Positions 24,373-33,447 are shown, counted from the stretch's first letter. The stretch: 64,000 nt of DNA from Mycolicibacterium phocaicum (GCF_010731115.1 NZ_AP022616.1:1116001-1180000), one strand, 5' to 3'. Notes: generated by a model from the sequence alone, not told the origin. Numbers and translations are program-made.

Positions 24373-25074
24373 TCAGACCGCCATGGCGAAGGTCAGGTTC
24401 TCCACGGGACCGGACAACGCAGACTTCACGCCCACCGACACCTCGTCGGCCAAGACCTCGACCGCGCCGGCCTCGAGACCGTCGATGATGCGTGTCGCGA
24501 TGTCCACCGCGGTCGTCTTGGGACCGGGGATGTCTGCGACCATGTCGGTCTCGATCAGTCCGGCGTGCACTCCGACCACCTGCGTGCCTTGTCCGGCCAG
24601 CTCGCCGCGCAGAGAGTTGGTGACCGACCAGATCGCGGCCTTGGAGGCGCCATACGCCGCACTTCCGGCCACCCACGACAGCACCGAGTGCATGTTGACC
24701 ACGGCTCCACCGCCGTTCGCCGCCAGGATCGGAGCGAAGGCACGTGCCACCCGCAGCGGCCCGAACACGTTGATGTCGAAAGTCGCTTCGATGTCGTCGA
24801 AGCCGCCGGTCAGCAGCGAGCCGGGCAGCAGGATGCCCGCGTTGTTGAAGATGATCTCGGCGTCCGATGCAAGCTCGGCGAACGCGGAAACCGATGCCTC
24901 CGAACGTACTTCGAGTTCGACCGGGACCACTTCGGGGCGTTCATCGGTGAACGACGAGCGGCCCGTCGAGTAGATCTTGCGTACTCCCCTGGCCAGCAGC
25001 TCGTCGACGAGAGCGGCGCCCAGGCCCCGCCGTCCGCCGGTCACCACAACCACTTTGCCTGCCACTGCGACCAT
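24373..25074 (-). CDS. Short-chain dehydrogenase/reductase
   Basis: A 233-residue classical SDR. The nucleotide-binding motif Thr-Gly-Gly-Arg-Arg-Gly-Leu-Gly is near residue 12, Asn-Asn-Ala-Gly near 78, the catalytic Ser in Met-His-Ser-Val-Leu-Ser and Tyr-Gly-Ala-Ser-Lys near 142. The Arg-Arg after the first glycines suggests NADP(H). The short, shared operon with a tautomerase and control by the adjacent HxlR regulator suggests breakdown or detoxification of a small carbonyl compound. The ATG at 25074 follows a weak GGGAG site. Confidence 0.88.
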   Translation of the reverse strand: MVAVAGKVVVVTGGRRGLGAALVDELLARGVRKIYSTGRSSFTDERPEVVPVELEVRSEASVSAFAELASDAEIIFNNAGILLPGSLLTGGFDDIEATFDINVFGPLRVARAFAPILAANGGGAVVNMHSVLSWVAGSAAYGASKAAIWSVTNSLRGELAGQGTQVVGVHAGLIETDMVADIPGPKTTAVDIATRIIDGLEAGAVEVLADEVSVGVKSALSGPVENLTFAMAV

Positions 25075-25096
25075 CTGAACACGCTCCCTTGCTGAA

Positions 25097-25110
25097 TAAC
25101 GATGTCGTTA
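25097..25110. promoter_or_regulatory. HxlR operator candidate, SDR side
   Basis: TAACGA-TG-TCGTTA is a perfect inverted repeat 22 bases before the SDR start. It shares its TAACG half-site with the second repeat at 25137. Confidence 0.7.
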
Positions 25111-25136
25111 CTAAGATGGAAGCACGGATATCTGAG

Positions 25137-25150
25137 TAACGCAAGCGTTA
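25137..25150. promoter_or_regulatory. HxlR operator candidate, regulator side
   Basis: TAACGC-AA-GCGTTA is a perfect inverted repeat 16 bases before the regulator start. Its centre is exactly 40 bases from the centre of the first repeat, about four helical turns, so two dimers would sit on the same face of the DNA. Confidence 0.7.
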
Positions 25151-25166
25151 TCCAAAAGAGGGTGTG

Positions 25167-25637
25167 ATGGAGTTCGAAGAAAGACTGCGCGACCGGCAGT
25201 GGTCGGTCGGCAATGCCTGCTCGGTCGCCAAGCTGCTGGACCTGCTCAGCACCAAGACGGTTTTCCTCGCGGTCCGCGAAAGCCTATTCGGCACAACACG
25301 ATTCGAGGACTTTGTCGAACGGATCGGGACCTCGGCGCCCGCGGTGTCGCGCGCCCTCAAACAACTGGAAGCCTCTGGACTGATGGTTCGGGTGCCGTAT
25401 CAGGAGCCTGGCAAGCGGGCCCGGGACGAGTACCGACTGACCGCGGCCGGCGAGGATCTGCTGCCGGTGTACCTGGCGATGAGCCAGTGGGGCGACAAGC
25501 ACCTGCAGAAGGGCGGCCGGGGTCCGCTGTGCTTCGTCGACCGGGAGTCCGGAAATCGGGTTGGCGTGATCGTCACCGATGATCCAAATGCTGCCACTGT
25601 TTCCGCAGGTGACATCGAGATCCGGCTGAACCGGTAG
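25167..25637 (+). CDS. HxlR family transcriptional regulator
   Basis: A 156-residue winged-helix regulator with the HxlR landmarks: Gln-Trp-Ser-Val-Gly-Asn-Ala-Cys near the N-terminus (the redox- or aldehyde-sensing Cys position of several HxlR proteins), Arg-Phe-Glu-Asp-Phe, Ser-Arg-Ala-Leu-Lys-Gln-Leu-Glu-Ala-Ser-Gly-Leu and a Tyr-Arg-Leu-Thr-Ala-Ala-Gly wing. HxlR members often sense carbonyl electrophiles through that Cys. The ATG at 25167 follows AGAGG; a GTG at 25164 is adjacent. It is divergent from the SDR-tautomerase unit with two operators between, so autoregulation and control of that unit are likely. Confidence 0.87.
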   Translation: MEFEERLRDRQWSVGNACSVAKLLDLLSTKTVFLAVRESLFGTTRFEDFVERIGTSAPAVSRALKQLEASGLMVRVPYQEPGKRARDEYRLTAAGEDLLPVYLAMSQWGDKHLQKGGRGPLCFVDRESGNRVGVIVTDDPNAATVSAGDIEIRLNR

Positions 25638-25690
25638 TGACCTTTGCCCGTTCCGGAATCAGCAACCCTCACGTAGCCGTTGGAGACGAA

Positions 25691-26514
25691 ATGACTGCGC
25701 ACCCGTTCACCGACCTCACCACCGTCACCGCGGTGGGCAATGGCGCCTTCACCGCGACCATCGACCCGGTGTGGACCATCGGCCCCAAGGTGCACGGGGG
25801 TTGCATGATGGCGGTGTGCGCCGCGGCCGCGCAGCAGGCCATCGGTTCAGACTCCGAGCTGGCACCCGTCGCTGTGAGTGCCAACTACCTGAATGCGCCC
25901 GACCCCGGCGAAGTGCAGCTGACGACAACCGTCCGCAAGCATGGGCGCCAGGTCGCCCTGGTCGATGTGCAGCTTTCGCAAAATGGCCGCACGGCGGTCA
26001 GCTGCGCCGTCACCCTCGGGCCGCTGGACGCCAAGCCGCCGCGGCACCAGGAGTCGCTCGAGGTGTCCTACCTTCCCGTCGAGCCGCCCGCCGACGCCGT
26101 ACCGGTGACCGCGGGTCACTCGGTCGGTGCGATCGTCCACGTGGCCCAGGGGTGCGAGTTCCTGCTCGACGCGGCGACGCCGTTCCTCTCCGGCGAGGAG
26201 GGCGACCCTGTCAACCGAATGTGGTTGCGGCCCTTCGCCGATGACGAGTCAATCCGGACACCGCCCTACTGTTCGCGTTGATGGCGGGCGACATCACTCC
26301 CCCGGTCACCATGAATCAGGGGCACTTCGGCTGGACCCCCACCGTGCAGCTCACCACCTACGTGCGACGGCGGCCGGCGCCGGGCTGGCTGCGGGTGCAG
26401 GCCAGCTCGACCGTGGTCGGCGAGACGTGGTTCGAGGAAGACCACGTCATCCTCGACTCGACCGGTCAGGTGGTCGTGCAGAGCCGACAGCTGGCCATGC
26501 TGCCGCGCGGTTAG
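25691..26514 (+). pseudogene. TesB-like thioesterase, copy 2, frameshifted
   Basis: This reads as a second copy of the thioesterase at 23111, aligned along its whole length (start at the ATG 25691, Gly-Pro-Lys-Val-His-Gly-Gly-Cys-Met-Met, same two-hotdog layout). Around 26246-26251 one base is missing relative to the intact copy: the frame changes after Asp-Asp-Glu and stops at 26279-26281, while the next frame continues from about 26252 to the stop at 26512 with the conserved Gly-Asp-Ile-Thr-Pro-Pro and C-terminus. The product would be a 196-residue protein lacking the second hotdog domain. It could be a recent pseudogene or a sequencing error, since the downstream part is still well conserved. 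Confidence 0.85.
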
Positions 26515-28895
26515 GCGCCCAGTTCCACCAGCTGCGCGTCGCCCTGGATCGTCGAGAACTGTTGCCACCACACCCAATCGGTGATCGCTGCCCGCAGGTC
26601 GGCCGCGTACGGCGCGGTGTACGCGCGGTACAGCGCCGCAGACTCCTGCAGGCGGCCGTAGGCGGCCAGCTTCTCCAGGTGTGCCGTCCGGTAGGTCTCG
26701 CCCGTCGTCTGCATCAGCGGCCGGATTGATTCCATCCACGCCTTGCCGATGGCCGCAGGGTCCGGCGGGACCAGCTGAACCGGCTGCGGCGGCAACGCCT
26801 CATGCAGCTGCGCATCCGGCCACTCCGCAAGCTTCGCGGCCGCCTCGGGAGCGATGACCTCCAAGCGGGTGCGACCCTTCATCAGGCCGTCCGTCGGAAT
26901 ATCCTCGGGCGGAATGACTCTCGTCTGCAGGCTGCCCGCGAACGGTTGCACTTCCTGCTCGGTGCCAATGATCACCTTGAGCGTCTTCTCATGGAAAGTG
27001 CACCACGCCTGCAGCGCGACGAACGGCTCGCGGACCCAGCGTCCGCGCTGACCGGCCGGGACGCGCTCGTCAGCGCTGACGAAGATCACCTGCGACGGCA
27101 GGCACATGCCGTCCGGAATGAACGACACCCCATAGGAATTCGCGGCGATGATCTCGCCGTCGGTCGTCACGCCGACCGCCCACACGAAGTTCCACGCCAT
27201 CGGCGGGATCGACGGCGGTGCATGCAACGCCGCGGCGATCCGCTCGGCGAACTGCACATCCGCGTCCGCCGCGGACTTGCGCACCAAACCGGCCCGCGCT
27301 GCGGCAGCCATCGCGTCACGCTCGGCGCGTGCCGCCGTCACCGGGATCGGCGCCGCCGCAGCGGCGTTCTGCTGCTGGTTGGTCGACATCGGCGCGACAC
27401 CTGGACCAGCCGGACCGCCGGCGCCTGCGCCGGGTTGCGCGACGGGCGCGGCCGGAGACGGCGTCGGCGCCGGACCCAACGGGGCGGCCGGCGCTGCGCC
27501 GGCCGGAGTACCGGTCGCCGGTGCTGCGGTACTCGCCGATGCCTGCGCGACGGGTGCCGCACCTCCGCCGCCGGTGCCTGTCGCCGCGCCACTTGCGGCC
27601 GCCGGAGCGCCTGACCCGGCGCCCGTCTGGGTGGCCGGCTCGGGCGTTGTGAGCGGAACAGCATTCGCCGCTGCGGACAACGGCTGCGTCGGCAGCTGGC
27701 CGAAGGGGTTCTTGGGAGTCTGCTGGCCTTGGCCCTGTTGGCCGGTTGGCTGGCCTGTTCCTTGTCCAGCGCCTTGGCCGGTGCCTTGCTGCCCGGAACC
27801 CGGACCGCCCGCTGCAGTCGAAGTGCTAGCCGACGTGGCCCCGGGTGCGGGAGAACTAGCGGCGGCTGCCGTGGATTGTGGCGCCCCCGACTGCCCCCTA
27901 CCCACCAACATTGACGGGCCGCCACTAGCGTTGGCCGTAGAGGAACCGGCCGGGTCTCCGCCGGCAGGCATCGGTGTCTTAACTTCGCCGTGTACGACCT
28001 GCTGAAGAGCTCCTTTGCCAGCAGAATCGGAGCCACCGCCTAGCGGTTTTGGCTGCGGGTCCGCAGCAGGTCCAGGTGCCGGCTGAACGCTCCCGGAACC
28101 CCCACTATCTGCGCCACCGCCCAAGGGCTTCGACGGCGTGCTTGCACCGGGACCGTTCGGGGGCTGCATTACTCCACTACCGCCGGAGTCCCCACCGCCT
28201 CCGAGGCCAGTGCCAGGCCCCTGTGGACCGCCCGGAGGGGCCGGAGCCCCCGCTGGCGCGCCCGGAGCACTAGGGTTCTGAGTGTGCGGCGGAGCAACGG
28301 GCATCTCGCCATTCGCTCCAGGTGTACCCGGAGGAACACCTAAGTCTTTCGCCAGCCCGGTCGCGCAGGCAGTTACCGCTTTCATGTTCTCGGCAAGACC
28401 TGCAGCCGTCAGTGTCTGGATCGACTTCATGAATGTAACGGCCGTGTTGAAGAACGTATTGGCCCCTAGTGCGTCGCCCGACCGCGCGGCGGCACATCCG
28501 GCTGCGAGCATTTGAAGGGCTGCCTTCGCAAATGTTTGGCAGACCTGCTCGGTAGTCTCCGCGGTCTGATTCACCGCATTCTTAGTTTGCACCACTGCGG
28601 ATTCGGCGCGGAAAACCTTCCTGGCCGCCGCGTAGACAGCTGCGCACGCGTCCCCGTACGAACCAAGAACCCCTTGGGCGGCAGCCTCTGCGAGCCGACC
28701 AGCCTCGCCTTCCCAGTCCGACAACTGCATTCGCTGGTGAGCATGGTGCGGGATCACCTCACCATCAAGGCGATCTCCCAATGACATCAACCGAACGGCG
28801 ATGTCGTTGAGTAGATTCTCATCAACATCCGGGAACGCCGGGCCCTCGACGGTCTTCGGACCGTAATCGCCTGGATGAAATCGCTCAATTGCCAT
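26511..28895 (-). CDS. ESX-1-associated EspK-like protein
   Basis: A 794-residue three-part protein. Residues 1-195 are helical with a Trp-Glu-Gly turn near residue 61, as in WXG-type secretion proteins. Residues about 195-520 are a low-complexity Pro/Gly/Ala/Gln linker. The C-terminal 270 residues match EspK (Rv3879c) as I remember it: Ala-Val-Thr-Thr-Asp-Gly/Ala-Asn-Ser-Tyr-Gly with Ile-Pro-Asp-Gly-Met, a Gln-Ala-Trp-x2-Phe-His segment, a Pro-x-Asp-Ile-Pro motif, Gly-Arg-x-Arg-Leu-Glu-Val and a terminal Asp-Trp-x-Trp/Tyr-Trp-Gln. EspK is tied to ESX-1 secretion as a chaperone-like factor. Its last 4 bases overlap the convergent pseudogene. The 5' third of the gene is visibly less GC-rich than the 3' part. 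Confidence 0.75.
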   Translation of the reverse strand: MAIERFHPGDYGPKTVEGPAFPDVDENLLNDIAVRLMSLGDRLDGEVIPHHAHQRMQLSDWEGEAGRLAEAAAQGVLGSYGDACAAVYAAARKVFRAESAVVQTKNAVNQTAETTEQVCQTFAKAALQMLAAGCAAARSGDALGANTFFNTAVTFMKSIQTLTAAGLAENMKAVTACATGLAKDLGVPPGTPGANGEMPVAPPHTQNPSAPGAPAGAPAPPGGPQGPGTGLGGGGDSGGSGVMQPPNGPGASTPSKPLGGGADSGGSGSVQPAPGPAADPQPKPLGGGSDSAGKGALQQVVHGEVKTPMPAGGDPAGSSTANASGGPSMLVGRGQSGAPQSTAAAASSPAPGATSASTSTAAGGPGSGQQGTGQGAGQGTGQPTGQQGQGQQTPKNPFGQLPTQPLSAAANAVPLTTPEPATQTGAGSGAPAAASGAATGTGGGGAAPVAQASASTAAPATGTPAGAAPAAPLGPAPTPSPAAPVAQPGAGAGGPAGPGVAPMSTNQQQNAAAAAPIPVTAARAERDAMAAAARAGLVRKSAADADVQFAERIAAALHAPPSIPPMAWNFVWAVGVTTDGEIIAANSYGVSFIPDGMCLPSQVIFVSADERVPAGQRGRWVREPFVALQAWCTFHEKTLKVIIGTEQEVQPFAGSLQTRVIPPEDIPTDGLMKGRTRLEVIAPEAAAKLAEWPDAQLHEALPPQPVQLVPPDPAAIGKAWMESIRPLMQTTGETYRTAHLEKLAAYGRLQESAALYRAYTAPYAADLRAAITDWVWWQQFSTIQGDAQLVELGA

Positions 28896-29013
28896 AGTGA
28901 ATCGTCCTTCGGCCAGAGCAGATCAGAGTGCTCGAATACTCGACGTCGACAATGCCGAGTCGATAGTCAAAGCAAATTACCGGACCAATCTTGAGCATCT
29001 GTGTGGTCAACTC

Positions 29014-30135
29014 TCAACCAGCAGAATATTTGCACGCCTGCGAAACAACACCTGGCGCATACTGGCCAGCTAAATAGACATTCTGATCATTAGCCTGGTA
29101 CGTCGGCAAAGACTCCACAAACGTTCGCCTATATTGAACACCTAGCTGAATGATGTCTTGAACAATCGGATTCGAGCTTTTGAGCGCCACCTGCTCCAAC
29201 GCATCTGCAGTCGTCGTCATTACCGGTACTACGGCGTCGGTAAGGGACTTCTGTTCTGGCGACCAGTTGCTCGCCGTCACAGAAGCATCTCCATTCAACC
29301 AAACTTTGAAAGAAGGGTTTTGCAGGAGGATGTCAAGTGTTGGCGTCAAATCTGCGCAAACCACGTCGGGTTTATCAAACATCCGAGTTGGGTTGGATAA
29401 ATCGCCGACTGGAGCAATGACTGCCGGCGGCGAAAGCGGAGGGACCGCAGACACACGTGCGGCGGCGGAACCTGAAGAAATAGCGCTGCAAACGTAGTTG
29501 ATTACTAGTCCGGCCGTCGAGCCCGCACGAGCCAAATAATCATCTTTTGGCCCATAGTTCGGAATCGCGTCAGCATATTTCCGCGTGTATGCAATGAACT
29601 GCCCATAAAGCTCACGCATTACACGATGTGTGGTCATTTTCGCGAGTGGGACGATTTGGTCAGCAGCCTTGCGCATTGCTGCGCCGACCGCCTGATACTG
29701 CGCTCGAACCTCAGGTGTCCACGACGACGCAGGGACTGCGGGATCCCTTTGTGCCCATCCCTTGTTCTCTACCTCCACCAGAGTGTTATTGATCGGCCCC
29801 CACGGCGCGCATGACGGATCTTCAGTGATGATCCCCACCGGACCCTTGTCGTCGGCGCTCGCCACGTCCGAAGGCGCGGCCGATGTCGTGCCGCCACCAC
29901 CGTTGCTGTCACCGCTGTTCTTGGTGCACGACACCGCGACTGTGGCCGTCACTGCGATCACCGCGACCAACGAAACCGCCCCGATGGCCCACTTGGCGGC
30001 GCCGCCCTTCTTCGGCGGCACGGGCGTCGGCCACGGCTGCTGCGGCGGGCCCCACTGCCCACCCGGGCCAGGCTGACCCGGCCAGCCACCCGGCTGCGGC
30101 GGCGGGGGCGCACCCCACGTCGGCGGTTGCGTCAC
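29014..30135 (-). CDS. Membrane-anchored exported protein of the ESX-like cluster
   Basis: A 373-residue protein: a Pro/Gly/Gln-rich cytoplasmic start, a transmembrane helix at about residues 49-69, then a 300-residue extracytoplasmic domain with no recognised family. Cys residues occur in Pro-Ser-Cys-Ala-Pro, Val-Cys-Ser, Val-Cys-Ala-Asp and Ala-Cys-Lys. The Pro-rich-TM layout is common in mycobacterial exported proteins. Much of the coding region (about 29000-29800) has near-even base composition, unlike the rest of the window. The gap of 118 bases to the EspK-like gene holds no clear motif. Confidence 0.65.
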   Translation of the reverse strand: MTQPPTWGAPPPPQPGGWPGQPGPGGQWGPPQQPWPTPVPPKKGGAAKWAIGAVSLVAVIAVTATVAVSCTKNSGDSNGGGGTTSAAPSDVASADDKGPVGIITEDPSCAPWGPINNTLVEVENKGWAQRDPAVPASSWTPEVRAQYQAVGAAMRKAADQIVPLAKMTTHRVMRELYGQFIAYTRKYADAIPNYGPKDDYLARAGSTAGLVINYVCSAISSGSAAARVSAVPPLSPPAVIAPVGDLSNPTRMFDKPDVVCADLTPTLDILLQNPSFKVWLNGDASVTASNWSPEQKSLTDAVVPVMTTTADALEQVALKSSNPIVQDIIQLGVQYRRTFVESLPTYQANDQNVYLAGQYAPGVVSQACKYSAG

Positions 30136-30183
30136 AGATCGCCCTCCCTCAGATACTCAACGCAAAACAGTCAAGACCGAAAA

Positions 30184-30966
30184 CTACACATCAACCGCAG
30201 GATTTGCGGCGTGCCGCCCGGACCTCGGCGCAGGCGACGACGGCGGCACCGGCGCTACAGGACCGTTAGACCGTCCAGCGGCCGCGTGCTTCTTGTCGGC
30301 CTCGGGGTCCTTCTTTTCCTCGGGCTTCTCGTCCCGCTTCTCCTCGCGGGCCTTCTCATCGCCCGGCTTGCGGTCCTCTGGCTTGAGCTGTTGGCCGGCC
30401 GCCCCACCGACTCCGCCAGCACCAGCGCCACCCTCGCCTGGCTTGCCACCGTCCTTGCCGGCTTGACCAGCCAGCTGCTGGACCTGCTGTCCGATCTGCT
30501 GGGCCGCCTGCATCGCGGTCTGTGGCACCGAACCCAACGCCTGCATCGCCTGGGCTGGCGCCTGGAAGGCCTGCATCGCCATGCCCATCATCTGGCCGAA
30601 TTGGCCCATGCCGCCGTCCGCGCCGCCGCCGGCCTTGCCGGCAGCGGATGCGGGATTGAAGTTGTCAGTGGCCTTCTGGATCGTCTGTCCGCCGGCTTCG
30701 TCGCCACTCTGATAAGCGCTCCGTGCCGACGACACCTTGCCCGCAAAAGCGTGATCATTGGCGGTCGCCGCCGCGACCTTCTCGTTCGCACCGTCGACCA
30801 GTCCTGGCAGGTATGACGAGAGCATCAGACTGACCGGATCGGCCTTTGCGGGGATGTTCGCCCCCTCTGCCGGCGGCACGGAAGCCGCCGACCACGACAT
30901 GGTCTCCAGGTCGACCTTCAACTCACCGCTCAACGCGTCCACCCCCACATCTGGACAGTCCCGCAT
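30184..30966 (-). CDS. EspC/EspF-like ESX secretion-associated protein with long tail
   Basis: A 260-residue protein. The first 105 residues resemble small ESX-1 substrates of the EspC/EspF (DUF2580) type, ending in Ala-Tyr-Gln-Ser-Gly-Asp-Glu (Tyr-85, Asp-89), which fits the YxxxD/E type VII secretion signal. The rest is a Gly/Met/Gln-rich stretch followed by a Lys/Glu/Asp/Pro-rich tail. The ATG at 30966 is the first start; GTG codons at 30948 and 30942 are alternatives. It is the first gene of the ESX-like trio and lies 97 bases downstream of relA on the same strand. Confidence 0.6.
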   Translation of the reverse strand: MRDCPDVGVDALSGELKVDLETMSWSAASVPPAEGANIPAKADPVSLMLSSYLPGLVDGANEKVAAATANDHAFAGKVSSARSAYQSGDEAGGQTIQKATDNFNPASAAGKAGGGADGGMGQFGQMMGMAMQAFQAPAQAMQALGSVPQTAMQAAQQIGQQVQQLAGQAGKDGGKPGEGGAGAGGVGGAAGQQLKPEDRKPGDEKAREEKRDEKPEEKKDPEADKKHAAAGRSNGPVAPVPPSSPAPRSGRHAANPAVDV

Positions 30967-31063
30967 CTGAGATTACCCGCACCACCAACCCCAGTCCTGC
31001 ACCAATCTTGCGCAGCGCTGAGCACGAGTTTGCTCAGATCACGAACCGCAGCAGAAACCAGTG

Positions 31064-33406
31064 CTAGGCGGCCGAAGTCACGCGGTAGACGTCGTACACG
31101 CCTTCGACGTTGCGCACCACGTTCAGCACGTGACCGAGATGCTTCGGATCACCCATTTCAAAAGTGAAGCGGCTGATCGCAACTCGATCGTTGGACGTGG
31201 TGACCGATGCCGACAGGATGTTGACCTTCTCGTCGGCCAGCACCCGGGTGACATCGGACAGCAGCCGGTGCCGGTCGAGCGCCTCGACCTGAATGGCAAC
31301 CAGGAACACCGACGACGGCGACGGGGCCCACTTCACGTCGATGATGCGCTCGGCCTGCTGCTGCAGCGACGCGGCGTTGGTGCAGTCGGTGCGGTGCACG
31401 CTGACGCCGCCACCACGGGTCACGAAGCCCATGATGTTGTCACCGGGCACCGGTGTGCAGCACTTGGCGAGTTTGCACAGCACCCCGGGCGCACCCGGAA
31501 CCGCCACGCCCACATCGTCGTTCGTGCGGCGCCGCACCGGCATGGTAGCCGGCGTCGACCTTTCGGCGATCTCGTCGGCAGCGTCGTCGTCACCGCCGAG
31601 GGTGGCCACCAGCCGCTGCACGACGTGCCGCGCCGAGACATGACCCTCGCCAACCGCGGTGTACAGCGCCGAGACGTCCGCGTAGCGCAGTTCGCGCGCG
31701 AGCGCGGCCATCGATTCCGCGTTCATCAACCGCTGCAACGGCATTCCGCCGCGGCGCACCTCACGGGCGATGGCGTCCTTGCCGGTCTCCAGCGCTTCTT
31801 CACGCCGTTCCTTGGCGAACCACTGGCGAATCTTGGCCTTCGCCCGCGGCGACACCACGAACGTCTGCCAGTCGCGCGACGGGCCGGCATTCTGCGCCTT
31901 GGACGTGAAAACCTCAACGACCTCACCGTTTTCGAGCTTGCGCTCGAGCGCGACGAGCCGGCCGTTGACGCGGGCGCCGATGCAGCGGTGCCCGACCTCG
32001 GTGTGCACGGCATACGCGAAGTCGACAGGCGTAGAACCGGCCGGCAGCGTGATCACATCACCCTTGGGCGTGAACACGAAGATCTCTTGCACAGCGAGGT
32101 CGTAACGCAGCGACTCCAGGAACTCGCCCGGGTCCGCGGCTTCCCGCTGCCAGTCGAGCAGCTGGCGCATCCACGCCATGTCGTCGATCTCGGTCGCGTG
32201 GCCGCCGGCGGGTAAGCCGTTGCGGCCCTTGGCTTCCTTGTACCGCCAGTGCGCGGCGATGCCGTACTCGGCGGTGCGGTGCATGTCGATGGTGCGGATC
32301 TGCACCTCCAGCGGCTTGCCCTCCGGGCCGACGACCGTCGTGTGCAGCGACTGGTAGACGCCGAACCGCGGCTGCGCGATGTAGTCCTTGAACCGCCCGG
32401 CCATGGGCTGCCACAGCGAATGCACGACGCCGACGGCGGCGTAACAGTCCCGGATCTCGTCGCACAGGATGCGGACGCCGACGAGGTCATGGATGTCGTC
32501 GAAGTCGCGGCCCTTGACGATCATCTTCTGGTAGATGGACCAGTAGTGCTTGGGCCGGCCTTCGACGGTCGCGTTGATCTTCATGGCCTGCAGCGAATTG
32601 GCGATCTCGGCACGCACTTTGGCCAGATAGGTGTCGCGTGACGGCGCCCGGTCGGCCACCAGGCGCACGATCTCCTCGTACCGCTTGGGGTGCAGGATCG
32701 CGAAGGACAGGTCCTCGAGCTCCCACTTGACGGTGGCCATACCGAGCCGGTGGGCAAGCGGCGCAATGACTTCCAGCGTCTCGCGGGCCTTGCGGGCCTG
32801 CTTCTCGGGCGGCAGGAACCGCATGGTGCGCATGTTGTGCAGCCGGTCGGCGACCTTGATCACCAGCACTCGGGGATCGCGGGCCATGGCGATGATCATC
32901 TTGCGGATGGTCTCGGCCTCGGCCGCCGAGCCCAGCACCACCTTGTCCAGCTTGGTGACGCCGTCGACCAGATGACCGACCTCGGTGCCGAACTCCGCGG
33001 TGAGGGCCTCGAGCGTGTAGCCGGTGTCCTCGACGGTGTCGTGCAGCAGCGCGGCGACGAGCGTCGTGGTATCCATGCCGAGCTCGGCCAGAATGTTGGC
33101 GACGGCCAGCGGATGGGTGATGTACGGATCACCGGACTTGCGCAGCTGCGGCGCGTGCCGCTCCTCGGCGATCTCGTAGGCGCGCTGCAGGATCGCCAGG
33201 TCGGCCTTCGGGTAGTACTCGCGGTGCACCGCGACGAGCGGCTCGAGGACCGGGTTGACCAGGCTGCGCTGAGCCGTCATCCGGCGGGCAAGCCGGGCCC
33301 GGACCCGGCGGGATGCGCTGACGGTGCCCTTGGCCGACTCCAGTGACACCCCCGGCGGCGGCTCGGGCGGCGCCGACTGGACCTGCGTCACCTTGTCGTC
33401 AGCCAA
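31064..33406 (-). CDS. relA: Bifunctional (p)ppGpp synthetase/hydrolase
   Basis: A 780-residue RelA/SpoT homologue (Rv2583c-like) that makes and degrades the alarmone (p)ppGpp. In order: an HD hydrolase domain with the intact His-Asp-Thr-Val-Glu-Asp near residue 121, a synthetase domain (Arg-Phe-Lys-Asp-Tyr-Ile near 338), a TGS domain (Val-Phe-Thr-Pro-Lys-Gly-Asp near 448), a helical/zinc-finger region with Lys-Cys-Cys-Thr-Pro-Val-Pro-Gly-Asp and a C-terminal ACT domain. Both activities should be functional. The TTG at 33406 follows AGGAGGT. It is directly downstream of apt, as in M. tuberculosis. Confidence 0.97.
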   Translation of the reverse strand: MADDKVTQVQSAPPEPPPGVSLESAKGTVSASRRVRARLARRMTAQRSLVNPVLEPLVAVHREYYPKADLAILQRAYEIAEERHAPQLRKSGDPYITHPLAVANILAELGMDTTTLVAALLHDTVEDTGYTLEALTAEFGTEVGHLVDGVTKLDKVVLGSAAEAETIRKMIIAMARDPRVLVIKVADRLHNMRTMRFLPPEKQARKARETLEVIAPLAHRLGMATVKWELEDLSFAILHPKRYEEIVRLVADRAPSRDTYLAKVRAEIANSLQAMKINATVEGRPKHYWSIYQKMIVKGRDFDDIHDLVGVRILCDEIRDCYAAVGVVHSLWQPMAGRFKDYIAQPRFGVYQSLHTTVVGPEGKPLEVQIRTIDMHRTAEYGIAAHWRYKEAKGRNGLPAGGHATEIDDMAWMRQLLDWQREAADPGEFLESLRYDLAVQEIFVFTPKGDVITLPAGSTPVDFAYAVHTEVGHRCIGARVNGRLVALERKLENGEVVEVFTSKAQNAGPSRDWQTFVVSPRAKAKIRQWFAKERREEALETGKDAIAREVRRGGMPLQRLMNAESMAALARELRYADVSALYTAVGEGHVSARHVVQRLVATLGGDDDAADEIAERSTPATMPVRRRTNDDVGVAVPGAPGVLCKLAKCCTPVPGDNIMGFVTRGGGVSVHRTDCTNAASLQQQAERIIDVKWAPSPSSVFLVAIQVEALDRHRLLSDVTRVLADEKVNILSASVTTSNDRVAISRFTFEMGDPKHLGHVLNVVRNVEGVYDVYRVTSAA

Positions 33407-33447
33407 CGCCGCACACCTCCTACACCTGGTTTGTCGAGAATAGCTCC

